Assembly: GCA_007922195.1 (NCBI GenBank)
Contig: ML682067.1
Coordinates: 3,993,157-4,057,156 of the forward strand
Direction of reading: 5' to 3'
Length of the DNA stretch: 64,000 nucleotides
From: Podocnemis expansa
Taxonomy: Eukaryota > Chordata > Testudines > Podocnemididae
The stretch's first letter is position 1. The number at the start of each line of letters is the position of its first letter. The notes under the pieces are model-generated. The model worked only from the letters and a program-made list of their open reading frames with translations. It was not told the origin of the DNA and did not search any database. The position numbers were made by a program, and so were the translations under genes. Below, in pieces: positions 11,632 to 22,174 of this stretch.

Positions 11632-12653
11632 TCCTAGATGTAGATGGAATTTATAGGCCTAAGGAGCACAGAGTGGCTATGGAATTCATTAGGCTGTGCA
11701 GCCTTGCATCCATTTTATTGGACAACAGTGCCAGACCATCAAAGGCGAGGTCCTGGCTGGACTGTTGGACCTCCACGCACAGGCTGGATGACTGCAGTCA
11801 TGAGCCTCTTTGCCGAGAGACAATGGATGCCTTTGTTGACCATGTCAGAGGCTGTATGGGGGGAAGCTCAGGCCACCTCCCCAAAATAGCCACAAAGCCC
11901 TGCTTAGACTCCTGGGGCAAAGAGTCTGCCAATTTTTCCATAGAATGCCATGTATTATGTTCATATCTCTCTAGCAGTGCTTGCTGGTTCAATATATGGA
12001 ATTGGAGACTAGCAGTTGAATAAAACTTTCTGTCAAAATGATCCATCTTCCTTACATCTTTATTCTGGGGGTTGAGATTGGCTGCCTCGTCTGTCTACTT
12101 TGTTGGCAGATGACACCACCAGCAACCTGAGGACATGAGAATACAGATACTCGAATCCTTGGAAGGCAGCTAATAATTTATTTTTTTAACTCTTTAGAAG
12201 TGGTAGAGGGGAGGGGGGTTTGCCATAAAGCCTTAGAAAGCTTGACAACTCTCTTGTAGATGGGAAGGGTCTAGGGCTGCGGCCGCCAAAATGTCAGAAA
12301 GCACATCACCAGGTTCCTTCAGCACCTCCACTTCCAAGCCCTGATTTGCAGCTGCTCTCTTGAGTAGCTCTTGGGGTACTCAGAAATCATCCTGTGGGAC
12401 TGTGGCAGAAGGACCCGATACCACCTCATCAGGTGATGATGATGATGAGAAGGAGGCAGATGATGACGAAAAGTGCGTCTGTTCTTCTGTAGCCAGGGTA
12501 GCCTCTTCCAGGGGTACAACTGAAGCCCCCTCCCCAGCTTGATCTGGTTTCTAATACAGGTGTGGTGGTGGGTGCAACAATGTTGCCAAACACCTCTCAG
12601 ATATTTCCAAGACTGACTGTTACACGTGCAACTCTGAGGCAGGAGAGAATCCA
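11632..12653 (-). pseudogene. Old DIRS relic: gag, middle and C-terminal part
   Basis: Minus-strand reading shows gag-like segments in the same order as in the intact DIRS: an acidic and serine-rich stretch, LLKRAANQGLEVEVLKEPGD (compare LFSRAADNFKIPL), then KFYSTASLQFHILNQQALLE (compare KKVYTSAALQLCISNDMALL), then a stretch ending near TLCSLGL (compare TLRTLGI). Stops and frame changes are present. The N-terminal part continues beyond the inserted element, at 18389-19520. Shared order with clear divergence indicates an older or different DIRS lineage. Confidence 0.78.
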
Positions 12654-12884
12654 TGGAGGTTACTCACCTTTGTGCAGTAGCCGAAGTTCCTCAAAGATGC
12701 GTGTCCTCGACATGCTCCACTGAAGGTGTCTGCGCCGTCAGCACGTCGGATCGGGCTAGATTCTTTAGCAGTTACCTCTGGGCAGGGGAGGAAGCACTCA
12801 GAACCCCTGGCGTTTTTGCGCCAGAGTGACGTGTGCTCCCTCACTCCGCCGCCCTCCCTCCCCCCCTCAGTTCTCTTCTACCAC
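12654..12884. repeat. Right inverted terminal repeat of DIRS
   Basis: Plus-strand sequence from TGCTCCACTGAAGGTGTCTG through AGCACGTC, the CACTCAGAACCCCTGGCGTT block and CTCAGTTCTCTTC is the reverse complement of 18194-18388. It extends about 30 bases further out (TGGAGGTTACTCACC and GCAGTAGCCGAA) than the left repeat, as is usual in DIRS elements. Confidence 0.9.
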
Positions 12885-12940
12885 AGAGACCATGGGATGG
12901 AAATGGTCAGACTGTGAAGTAGAGGGGAGGAGGGCAAGTA

Positions 12941-13050
12941 GTGGAGCATGTCGAGGACATGCATCTCGAGGAACTTCGGCTACTGCACGAAGGTGAGTAA
13001 CCTCCATTTCCTCAGCGAGCAGTGTCTTCGACTGCTCCACTGAAGGTGAG
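12941..13050. repeat. DIRS internal complementary region
   Basis: Two adjoining halves. 12941-13006 is the reverse complement of the outer right repeat (12654-12719), and 13009-13050 is the reverse complement of the outer left end (18346-18387), with one or two differences. This is the layout expected of the DIRS internal complementary region, which is thought to template completion of the ends and formation of a circular intermediate. It lies directly after the recombinase stop at 13061-13063. Confidence 0.9.
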
Positions 13051-13060
13051 TATTTAGCAG

Positions 13061-14392
13061 TTATGTGGCAATGGAGGTGGGAACTTCGAGATGTGAAGTC
13101 GATGCAGTGTTAAGGATTGCTTGTCCTACTGCTGTGTCAATGCTGGACAACTGCTTGAGTGCATAATGTTTTGCAGAAGTGTCTGTGGAGGACCATGTGG
13201 CTGCCCTATAGATATCTGATACAGGAACTTTCATGAGAAATGCTATTGAGGACCCCATAACCCTGGTAGCATGGGAACGTATAGGATCAGGTGGCTCCCT
13301 AGTAGAGGAGGTGTATGCCAGCCTGATGCACGAAGAGATCCATCGTGAGAGTCTTTGTTTGGATATTGGTTGTCCTTGGGAACGTTCAGTTGTGGAAACA
13401 AAAAGTCTTATTTGTTTTCCTGAAGCTCCTAGTTCTTTCGAGGTAGAAGGATAGGGCTCGTCTGACATCCAATGTGTGAAGGGCCACTTGCTGCGGTGAA
13501 GTATGCAGCTTTGTGTAGAAAACAGGGAGATGTATCGGTTGGCTATTGTGAAACTTAGAATTAATTTTTGGGAGAAATTTGTGATGAGGTCTAAGTGAAA
13601 CCTTGTCCCTATAAAATATCGTATATGGGGGTCCTGCCATGAGGGCTGCCAGTTCACCCACTCTTCTGATGGACGTAATAGTGACAAGAAAAGTGACCTT
13701 CATTGAAAGGTGTAGCAATGAGCAAGATGCCAAAGGTTCGAATGGTGGTCTCATTATTGCACGTAATACCACGTTGAGATCCCATGGAGGTGTGGGTATT
13801 GTGATTTGAGGGTATAGGTTGTTAAGGCCTATCATGAATCTCTTTACAGAATAATGGGAGAAAATAGAGGAGTCTGCTATGGGTTTGTGGAATGTGGAGA
13901 TTGCGGCCAAATGGACTCTGATGGTATTGACTGAGATGTTTGACTTTTCAGCTCGAAGAGGTACTGTAGGATGGAAGGAATGTCAGCAGAATGTGGAACA
14001 AGAGTACGCTGGAGACACCATACTACAAAGCACTTCCATTTATAAAGGTAAGCTCTTCTTGTTGCCTCCTTCCTGCTATTGAGTAGTATTGACTGCACCT
14101 CCTGGGAACATTTTAGCTCTAGCTCAGTGAACCATCTAGGTTCCATGCTGTAAGGTGGAGTCTGTTTAGGTAGGAGTTGAGGATGTGACCCTTGCTCTGT
14201 GAAAGGAGTGCTGGTATTAGCAGCAACGTGATTGGTGGAGTTCTGGACATTCTGGTAAGTAGAGAGTACCATGGTTGATGTGGCCAAGCGGGAGCTATCA
14301 TGATAGTGGTTGATCTGTCTCGCTGTATTTTGAGTATGGTTCGCGGAATTAATGGGATTGGAGGGAAGGCATAAAGGAGACCCTTGTCCCAT
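13061..14392 (-). pseudogene. DIRS tyrosine recombinase (frameshifted)
   Basis: Three overlapping frame segments: 14392-13877 (N-terminal core-binding part with REATRRAYLYKWKCFVVW), 13910-13386 (including the first catalytic arginine region, TSIRRVGELAAL), and then from about 13390 the frame that ends at 13061. The last segment has the HATR box (about 13262-13275), the conserved AATWSS, and the catalytic tyrosine in KHY at 13163-13165. All recognisable catalytic residues remain but two frameshifts separate them. In DIRS elements this enzyme integrates a circular DNA copy, replacing the DDE integrase of LTR elements. Confidence 0.88.
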
Positions 14393-16170
14393 TTGAGGAA
14401 GAAAGCATCTCCGCTATACCGGCTCGGGAATAAGAATTCTTGCATCTCGTTTGTGTGAGTGGCGAATAAGTCCATTGTGGGTCGCCCCCAGCATTTGAAT
14501 ATTGTTGCTAGTACTCTCCTGTGCATTTCCCATTCGTGGTTTTGGGATGTGATTCTGCTAAGGGCATCTGCAATTGTATTGTCCCTGCCCGGGAGGTATA
14601 TGGCAGAGAGGTGAATGTTGTGGGGTATGCACCATTGCCACAGCATCATGGCCTCCATGCAGAGTGGGTGTGACTTGGTTCCACCCTGTCGATTTATATA
14701 ATACATGGTGGTCATGTTGTCCGTTTGGACCCTGACATGTTTCCCCGACATGAGGGGAAGAAAATGACGACATGCACTGCATACCGCCCTGAGTTCTAAG
14801 ATGTTTATGTGCAGGGACGTCTCCTGAAAAGACCAGTTGCCCCAAGCCGTGTAGTTCATGAGGTGAGCACCCCACCCTGTGAGGGATGCGTCCATTCTAA
14901 TTGTTATGTCGGGGTCTTTTGCAATGAATGGTAACCCTTTTAAGAGGTTGGCCTCCTGTGTCCACCATAGGAGGGAGTCCTTTATTAATGTAGGTATGGA
15001 CAACGTCTAGTTTGAGACTGTTAGACGGTGTCTGGCGGATCCGAGGAACCACAATTGGAAGGCCCTCATGTGGAGTCTGGCATGTTTGACCAGATGTGTA
15101 GTGGCAGCCATGTGGCCCAGTATCTGCATGCATGAATGTATGGACGTAAGAGTTGTTACATGATTGGAGAGGATCAGACGTCTTATGGTGCAAAATCTGT
15201 CCATTGGCAGGTATGCCCTTGCTGATAGTGAATGAATTCTGGCCCCTATAAAATGTATCTCCTGTCGTGGTTCTAGGGACGATTTTTTGTAGTTTATGTT
15301 GAGGCCTAGATCAAGAAATAACCTGACAGTTGTGTTTGTTGCATGTATCGCCTCCAGTTTTGTAGGGGTGGTTATGAGGAAATCATCTAGATATGGGAAT
15401 ATTGGTATTCCCTTTCTGCGAAGAAAGGCCATAACAGGAGACATAAATTTGGAAAAAGCCCACGGGGCCGTACAAAGTCCAAATGGAAGGACGGTGTATT
15501 GGTAGTACTTGTTCTGTACTGAAAATCTTAGAAATTTTCCATGTCCCGGATGGATAGGGATGTGAAAATAAGCGTCCGTGAGATTGAGGGAAGCCATCCA
15601 TTCTCTGGTGTGCAGCAAGGAGATTATAGTGTTGATGGTTATCATCTTGAAATACTTGCTTTGAACATGCTTGTTTAGACAATGTAAATCTAGTATTGGT
15701 CTCCATCCTCCGGTCTTTTTCTTGGTGATGAAGTAGTTGGAATAGAATCCCCTTCCCCGATACGCCTGTGGTACCGGTTCTATAGCTCGTATGCGTAATA
15801 GGTTTTGTACCTCCTCCAACAGGATTTGTACATGATGGGGGTCCCTGAAAAGGGATGGGGAAGGGTGTTTGGAAGAAGGGTGTTCCATGAAAGGTGTGAT
15901 ATAACCCTTCTGGATGACCTGTAGGACCCACTTGTCAGATGTTATTGCTGCCCATTGATGGAAAAAGGGGAGTAATTTGTGGGTGAAGACCAGATGAGTT
16001 GATGGAAGTTCCTTGTTCGCTGCAGAGATGTGGATTGGCAGTCCCTCGACCTGACCCTCAAAAGTTTTGTTTCGGGTTAGGACTCTGTAAATTCCGGGTA
16101 GGCTGGGTGTTCTGCCTCCTGCGGCCTTGTTGAAGTGATCTTTGCCGAGGTATCTCGTTCCTTCTAGCAT
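14119..16170 (-). pseudogene. DIRS reverse transcriptase-RNase H ORF
   Basis: One frame from 16170 to 14119, broken only by a single stop at 15004-15006. From the ATG, RT motif A is around residues 197-206 (LTDAYFHIPI), motif B around 228-241 (LPFGLCTAPWAFSK) and the catalytic YLDD at 260-263. After the stop come the RNase H segments DASLTGWGAHL, LHINILELRAV, TDNMTTMYYINRQGG and PGRDNTIADALSR, then the DIRS-typical tail with MDLFATHTNEMQ, FPPIPLI and APAWPHQPW. The RT converts element RNA to DNA and RNase H removes the RNA. The single stop makes this the best preserved ORF of the element. Confidence 0.92.
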
Positions 16171-18021
16171 ACTGGTTTTGTGGGTATCTGTTACTGTTCC
16201 TGTGGGTATAAGGCTTCTGATTGTAGAATAGCGTGTGTATGCCGAGGGTCCTTAGTGTTGCCCTTGAATCTTTCAGATTATGCATTACCTCATTGGTCCA
16301 TTCCCCAAATAAGTTGTTTTTGTCAAAGGGGTGGTCCTCAATGGTCGCCTGCATTGCTTTTGGCAGATCTGCGGCATGGAGCCATGAAGCACATCTTGTG
16401 ACTGTGGCCGTGGCCATGGATCTTGCTGCAATATCAGACAGATCTAAGGCTGCCTGTAATGCCGTTCTGGCAATTAATCGTCCCTCATCTATGAGGTCAT
16501 TGATTTGGTCCTGTTGCTCGTGAAGGAGATGTTGCACGACTTGTGCTATCTTACTATAAATGGCATGGTCATAATTAGATAGTAGTGCCATGTCATTAGA
16601 AATGCAAAGTTGCAGAGCAGCCGACGTGTATACTTTTTTTCCCAAAATATCGAGCTTCTTGTCATCCTTAGCTCCGGGGTTGTTCCTATTGTATGACACT
16701 TTGTTTCTTTGATTAGCGGCCTCAACTACCAACAAGGTTGGCTGTGGATGCGAAAATTCGTTCCCTTTCGGAGTGATGAAATACTTTTTATCTGCCTTTT
16801 TATTCGATGGGGGAATCGACGTTGGAGTTGCCCAAATGGTTTTAGCTGGCTCCATGATTCCCTCATCCATAGGTAGGGCTAATTTAGTTGATCCTGTTGT
16901 TTGTAGAATTTTATATAATTTGTGTTTGTTTGTAGGGCTGTCATGCAGAGGAATTTTGAAATTATCTGCAGCTCGACTAAAAAGGTCTCTAAAACGTTTG
17001 ATGTCACCATTCTTAGGAGATATATCAGATGACGTCTCTCTGTCCTTCTGTGTCTCTGTGTTGTTATCCTTGGAGGTAGGGAGTTTGTCGTGGGCATGGC
17101 TGGAAAATTTTGTGGTAACATTTGAGATGGTGGCTGGCAGAACCATGGGTAGAGCCAGGGATGTGTAAAAGGCACATTGTTTGTGGGAGCCTGTGTGGAT
17201 TGCAAGTTGCATGGCTCAATGGACTGAAAAGCTGTTGACGCTGTAGACGCAGAGTGATCTGATCTATGAGATACTTGAGACAACTCACTGTCAGAGGAGT
17301 CTGTCTTGAACAGTGGGGAGGCTGGCTGAGAGTATCTGCAGCTCCTCCGTCATTTCAAGGTTCTTAGATTTGTTTTTGCATTTCCCCACCCTCACTGTGG
17401 AGGGGGGTTTGGTTTGTTCAGATGACCCCTGAGCCGGGGTCGGTGCTGGGGGGGGGGGATTAACGGTGCCGCCCCCAGCTTCATGGCAGGTGCCTGGCAG
17501 AAAGAAAAAGGCACTGAAGAATGTTCATTGAGCGGTGTGGGGAGCAGCGCCAGCGCCGTCAGCGGCAGCGATCCTGCTGCCAGAGGGCTTGTGAGCACCG
17601 CCTCCGCATGCTCCGCTCACGGCACAGAGCCGCTTTTGTCTGTCAGGCTGTTAGAGCAGCTCTGAGGAGTTGTCTTAGAGGCACCCAAGGAACTTGAAAG
17701 CCTCAGGGTGTCCTTGTTGATTTGCCTCCCCCTGGCCTTTTTCTGTGGCACTGGGGATGAAGAGGCTGACTTTCTCTTATGCGCTCCCTCAGCAAAAGGA
17801 GAGGCACCTGAATCTGATGGTCGCAGGGAGCCCTCTAACAGGAGCAATTTTAACTTTCTTTGCCAGTCCTTTAGAGTCCTTTTTGTCAGGTTTTTACAGT
17901 CCTGACATTTATGTGGTAGATGGCCTTCACCCAGACACTTAATACATGTCTGGTGGCTGTCAGAAGCCGGCATAGGGTCTTTGCAATTAACACAGTGCTT
18001 AAAGCCCGAAGGACTGGGCAT
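16058..18021 (-). pseudogene. DIRS gag (broken)
   Basis: The gag begins with a cysteine-rich N-terminus. From the ATG at 18021, C26, C29, H34 and C39 form a CX2CX4HX4C zinc knuckle (about 17905-17946), preceded by another CX2C pair. A basic, serine-rich stretch with KKARGR follows, then a low-complexity region, then a long conserved part (about 16060-17190) with RFRDLFSRAADNFKIPLHD and a helical segment including YTSAALQLC. An in-frame stop lies at 17614-17616 and a change of frame occurs near 17180-17290, so the ORF is not intact. Its end overlaps the start of the RT ORF by about 110 bases, in another frame. Confidence 0.85.
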
Positions 18022-18193
18022 AGCGCTGATTGTCTGTTTGTTCTGCTTATTGGTATTAAATTGTTGCTGTTGTACTGTTTTCTTAATTGTTAAAATTTAA
18101 TTTCTTCTCTTTTCTGTCTTTTTTTTTTTTTTTTTTTTAAGGTTCGTTAGGGGATCGATGGAGCAGTGGAGAAACCCGTCCGACTGGTGAGGT

Positions 18194-18388
18194 GGTTGAA
18201 GAGAACTGAGGAGGGAGGGAGGGCAGGGGAGTGAGGGAGCACACCTCACTCTGGCACGAAAACGCCAGGGGTTCTGAGTGCCTCCTCCCCCGCCCAGAGG
18301 TAACTGCTAAGGAATCTAGCCCAATCTGACGTGCTGATGGTGCAGACACCTTCAGTGGAGCAGTCGAGGACACTGCTCGCTGAGGAAC
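18194..18388. repeat. Left inverted terminal repeat of DIRS
   Basis: Reverse complement of most of 12654-12884. The shared blocks are GAGAACTGAG, the ACGCCAGGGGTTCTGAGTGC-type block, CTAGCCCAAT and CACCTTCAGTGGAGCAG. Its outermost 41 bases (18347-18387) are complementary to the inner half of the internal complementary region. In element orientation it should contain the promoter; I see no clear TATA box. Confidence 0.9.
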
Positions 18389-19520
18389 CATAGGTTCCAG
18401 AACTGCCATGGTCCAGGCCACTGTGTCTGTGGTCATGAGCCCAGTGGTATGCTCAAGGGAGAACCCGTAGTTGTGGCTGGGTTCACTTGACCTCAGGGAA
18501 AGGTGATCTTTTCTCCCTCTGAATCTGAGGAATCTTCTTCAGGACACTATGGCAGTGCAGACACCGTCTCCAACTCTTTAGATTGGGATTCTGTCAATCA
18601 GTGCTGAGCATCTAGGAACTGATGATGATAGTGCAGTGGCTGGTAGTGGTGCTCTAGAAACCGACACCATGGCTCCAGGAATTGATGCCAAGACCCTGGC
18701 AATTGACATCACGGCTCTTGGGATCAGAATCGAGGGTCAGGGGAGCAATATTGGGAGTCAGGCTATCAGCAGCAGCATGCTAGAGACTGCTGATGGTGTC
18801 CTGGTAACTGCTGCTGGGCTGTTGGTGACCAACAAGGTGTTGAATAGTGATGTTGAGGCATTGGGGATCTGTGCAAGGCCCCTGTTGTGTGCTTGACCCA
18901 GGCCACATCTTGCCCAGCTGCCTCTGCATGGGGTCTCAGTGAGTAGATCTTTCCTCTTGAGGAGTGGATAGCACTGGGAGTAATAGCAATCCTTGAGTGC
19001 CTGAAAGGACCCAAGTGTGGACTTCACTATGAAGTGCTTGGGACCTACCACAGCCAGGGATCAGAGACAGGTCCCAGGTAGAACTGGGAGCTCTCATGGG
19101 TGAAGTCATAGTGAAGCCAAGTTCTGGGGAAGACGAGTGGCCCACTGCAACTCTTGGGTCATCTCGTTTCTTGTTTGCTCATTTTAGGGACCAGGGAGCA
19201 CCCTCTTCCAGTATCTTGTGTCAGTTCAGCATGAGACATGATGACTAGTGCTGGGATGAACTCAGTGCTGGGGCGTGTGTGTGTGTGTGTGTGTGTGTGG
19301 GGTCTGGTGGTGTGTTTTGACTAGGAACTGATGTACTGAGCGCAGAGTCTGTGTAGCCAGGCTCAGAGTCTGGTTTGAGAGCCGACTCCATTAGAAGTGC
19401 TCTTAAACTGGTGTTCTGGTCCTTGTTAGCGTAGGGTCTGAAGTTTCTGCAAATCCTGCACTTGTGTCAAATGTGGGTCTCACTCAGGCACTTTAAGCAG
19501 CTCTGATGAAGATCATTTAT
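18389..19520 (-). pseudogene. Old DIRS relic: gag N-terminal part
   Basis: Near the minus-strand start (about 19430-19510) is a cysteine-rich patch with the same CX2CX4HX4C spacing as the intact element's zinc knuckle, followed by RNF and a basic stretch, although a stop lies inside the motif. The remaining kilobase is serine-, alanine- and threonine-like with repeated GCACTG/GATGCC-type words and no intact frame. It is separated from the rest of its gag (11632-12653) by the inserted 5.7-kb DIRS. A (GT)12 run lies at 19275-19298. The outer boundary is uncertain and may reach about 19880. Confidence 0.7.
19275..19298. repeat. (GT)12 microsatellite
   Basis: Twelve uninterrupted GT units inside the DIRS relic. 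Confidence 0.97.
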
Positions 19521-20787
19521 GGGCATGGGCTTCATACACTGAGAAGATGGTTTGCAACCCATCCCTGGGGCTATGTGCCTGCGGGACTAACTCTAATTAA
19601 ACTTACCTACAAAACTATGTGCATCAAACCTGCAGATAAGACCACTGGTAGAGGGCTTACTGATGCAAGGATGTTCCAGCACCATTTCTGGGTGTAAGAA
19701 GGAACTGAGAGGAAGGTGGACCTGCAAAACCCTTTCACCAGCACTGCAGGGGGTGCTAAAGCAGGCCCTATGGATACCACTGAGGGAAGTATCTCCAGGA
19801 CCCGTGCATGCAGTGCACAAACCTGACATGCAATGGACATAGGCATGCTCTTGAAGAAGGTCAGTTATCAGATCCTCATGATTCAAGATCCAAGTTGTAA
19901 AGTTGTTACCCATTGCAACTTTATTCAAAGGTCAAACACAGGAATGTATGTGCCAAGAGACAGTGAACAGCAGCAGTCTGATGAAGATATTCATACTTGA
20001 TTATGAAAAATAGCTCATCCAAAGGTAAACCTTTTTTGGTAGAAAATGCTTGATTACAGCTAGCTGGTTAAGGGCGGCCTCTCACTTCACAAATGGGCCT
20101 CCATATGCTAGCTACACTGTTGTCAGCTTTGTCTGAGTATTATCACAAGGTGTCAATCTTTTGTGTTAACCTTTTCCCACCTATTAATGCACATCCACAT
20201 GTGACTGTTCACTTTCTATACTGAAGTCACAAAAAGTAGAAAACAAAGGAGAGGTAAAAGCTAGGATTAGACTGCTGGCCACTCTGATCAACAAAACTAG
20301 GTCGAATAATTTAATCTCTTTTTGGTTACCTCTGTTCCCTTGAGAGTTACCCTACTCAATTTTGTCTCAATTCATACTATGCTACAACCTTACTACAGCT
20401 GTTGCATCCAGGATTGATATCAAGGCACAAATGAATACTACTTTCACACGATCAAGGTTTGCCTGTCTGTGCTTTCAGATGCTAATATTTTACAACTGTG
20501 TACAAAAGGCTTAAAATAACTTTTGACTGTTGCATGTTTTTTCTCTCATTTCATTCTCATGAGCAGGGAAAAGCTTGCAGAGGTGCACATTTATGAATGT
20601 GGAATCTTGCCTCATTTTCATTTCTGTATGTATGTAAAAAACAAAAAATTTCTCTTTGAGGACCCTCCACCATCAAGTTTTTCACCCTTGATTTGTCATT
20701 CATTTGACCCCAAACATTTCCACCCTGAACAGGCTCTCACACAGCCTCCTTCCTCTCCCCTTGCTGACTTCCCATAACAGACCCAGT

Positions 20788-21032
20788 ACAGCCCTGCAAA
20801 TCCACAGATATCCGCATTATATCCACGGATATCCACATCCATGGATACAATGTGGATATCCACAGACCATTTCTTGCGGATTCAGATCAGATACAGGTCC
20901 ACATATTTTTATCTGCACAGAGCTAGAGCCCTGCAAATACGTAGATATCCGCATTTTATCCTCATCCGCAGACTATTTTTTGCAGATGCGTATTGGGTAT
21001 GGATCCAGATATTTGCATCCGTGCAGGGCTCT
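20788..21032. mobile_element. Two adjacent GATATCC-rich MITE copies
   Basis: Two head-to-tail copies (about 20788-20924 and 20925-21032), each opening CAGCCCTGCAAAT or AGAGCCCTGCAAAT and closing near TGCACAGAGCT or TGCAGGGCTCT. The interiors carry GATATCCGC and its near-palindromic variants (GGATATCCACATCC). The inverted AGAGCCCTGCA/TGCAGGGCTCT ends suggest a DNA-transposon MITE. No target duplication was identified around the pair. Confidence 0.6.
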
Positions 21033-21812
21033 ACCTATCAGCCTTCCCTTTCTTGCCTGGTCACAGGACCCTATTTGCTGCCTCCTTTATCCACTGTGCT
21101 ACCTTCAAGAAGGGAAAAAGAGGCATCTGCTTCTAAGGGAATATTTCCTTCATTGGGAAATACAGTTGCATAGCTTCAGGTGAATAGCTATATAGACAAG
21201 GTATACATATATACATTTAGACAAGGTCTAAGACCAAGTCTTTATTTGCTGAAATTAAAAAAAGAGAGGATTTGATAGGTGTTGCTTGCCCCACTGGCTC
21301 CTCACTGCCAGTTATGGTACCTAGTTTAGCAAGAATAAGCATGATCAAAGATTATAGGCAATAGCTTTGGTTTAATTTTGGGGGCCCATAAATCCTTTAG
21401 AAGGCATGAGTTTTTAAAAATCAAAATATGGTATATTGAATGCAGTATTCCAAGCTAAATATCCAAAGGTATATCTTGGATCAGTTCATCTTCTGCATAA
21501 AAAGCCCCTTAAAAAGGGAACATTACATTAGACAGTAATTTGTGCTGACTAAAGTAGTTTCCCATTTGCCCTTCCTGTTACTGAGTAAGTCAGGAAAGGT
21601 GCAAGGAAACAGCTGGCAAAACACAGATGGATCAGAGTGAAAAACAAACAAAAATCTGAGATAAAAAAAGAGAGGTACGAGTTGCAGAACACCCTGCCTG
21701 AAATTCTTCAGCTTCAGTTACGAGACGGTGAGGAAAACAGATAATTTCCAGCATGAAAAATCTGCAAATGTAATTTACTGAAAATTGGAATGTTATTTAT
21801 TGTAACATAGAG

Positions 21813-21999
21813 CAGTGGTTTTCAAACTTTTTCCTCAGGACCCAGTTGAAAACAATCATTTATGTCCGCAACCCAACAATCACATCTTTGAGCAATGCAT
21901 TCCGGTCTTTTGGCAGTGGCAGCAGGGGGGTACTGCAGCCCAGTGCCTGAGGGCCTGTGACCCAGTTCTGGGTCCCGACACTAAGTTTGAAAACAACTG
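21813..21999. mobile_element. hAT-like MITE beside the exon 12 donor
   Basis: A 187-bp element with ends CAGTGGTTTTCAAACTTT and AAGTTTGAAAACAACTG, flanked by ACATAGAG (21805-21812) and ACATAAAG (22000-22007). It is the same family as 32219-32390. The exon 12 splice donor GT is at 22014-22013, so the duplication starts only seven bases into the intron. Confidence 0.88.
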
Positions 22000-22014
22000 A
22001 CATAAAGGACGTAC

Positions 22015-22094
22015 CATCTTCACTGGTGTGGGGCTCTGTACTGGCATCCTGGTCCACTTCCTCTAATGTACCATGTTCACTGTAAGGGCTATCA
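22015..22094 (-). CDS. SRGAP1: SRGAP1 exon 12 of window: RhoGAP to SH3 linker
   Basis: 80 bases between TCTACAG and GTACGT. The translation reads DSPYSEHGTLEEVDQDAS then TEPHTSED, an acidic linker typical of SRGAP1 (SRGAP2 and SRGAP3 differ here). Phase 2 in, 1 out. The donor GTACGTC is followed after only seven intronic bases by the target duplication of a hAT-like element (21813-21999), so native intron sequence next to this donor is very short. Confidence 0.96.
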
Positions 22095-22174
22095 CTGTAG
22101 AAATACAGAATGTTAAGCAAGTACAAGCAATTAGCAAATGATGTAAAAACAAACAAACAAACGTTTTTATTTTC

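Larger units (their letters stand above)
12654..18388 (-). mobile_element. DIRS-like tyrosine-recombinase retrotransposon
   Basis: A 5.7-kb element on the minus strand with the full DIRS plan: left inverted terminal repeat (about 18194-18388), gag, RT plus RNase H, tyrosine recombinase, an internal complementary region (12941-13050) and right inverted terminal repeat (12654-12884). There are no direct LTRs, no integrase and no aspartic protease, which excludes Gypsy, Copia and retroviral elements. All three ORFs carry stops or frameshifts, so it cannot be autonomous now. It sits inside the gag of an older DIRS relative in the same orientation. A 20-base T run (18119-18138, plus strand) lies between the left repeat and gag. 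Confidence 0.92.
3162..22014 (-). other. 18.9-kb SRGAP1 intron holding the nested-element cluster
   Basis: This intron between exons 12 and 13 contains the DIRS nest and many DNA elements, listed separately. Stretches in which I recognise nothing are 3162-3921, 4288-5557, 5763-7004, 7445-7960, 9220-9855, 19890-20785 and 21033-21804. The block 7005-7440 is distinctly GC-rich compared with its surroundings, but I found no inverted ends or protein family in it. Confidence 0.85.

Noticed and set aside
12654..18388. Endogenous retrovirus or Gypsy-type LTR element
   Set aside because: Termini are inverted, not direct. There is no protease, DDE integrase or envelope. A tyrosine recombinase with HATR and KHY and an internal complementary region identify DIRS instead.
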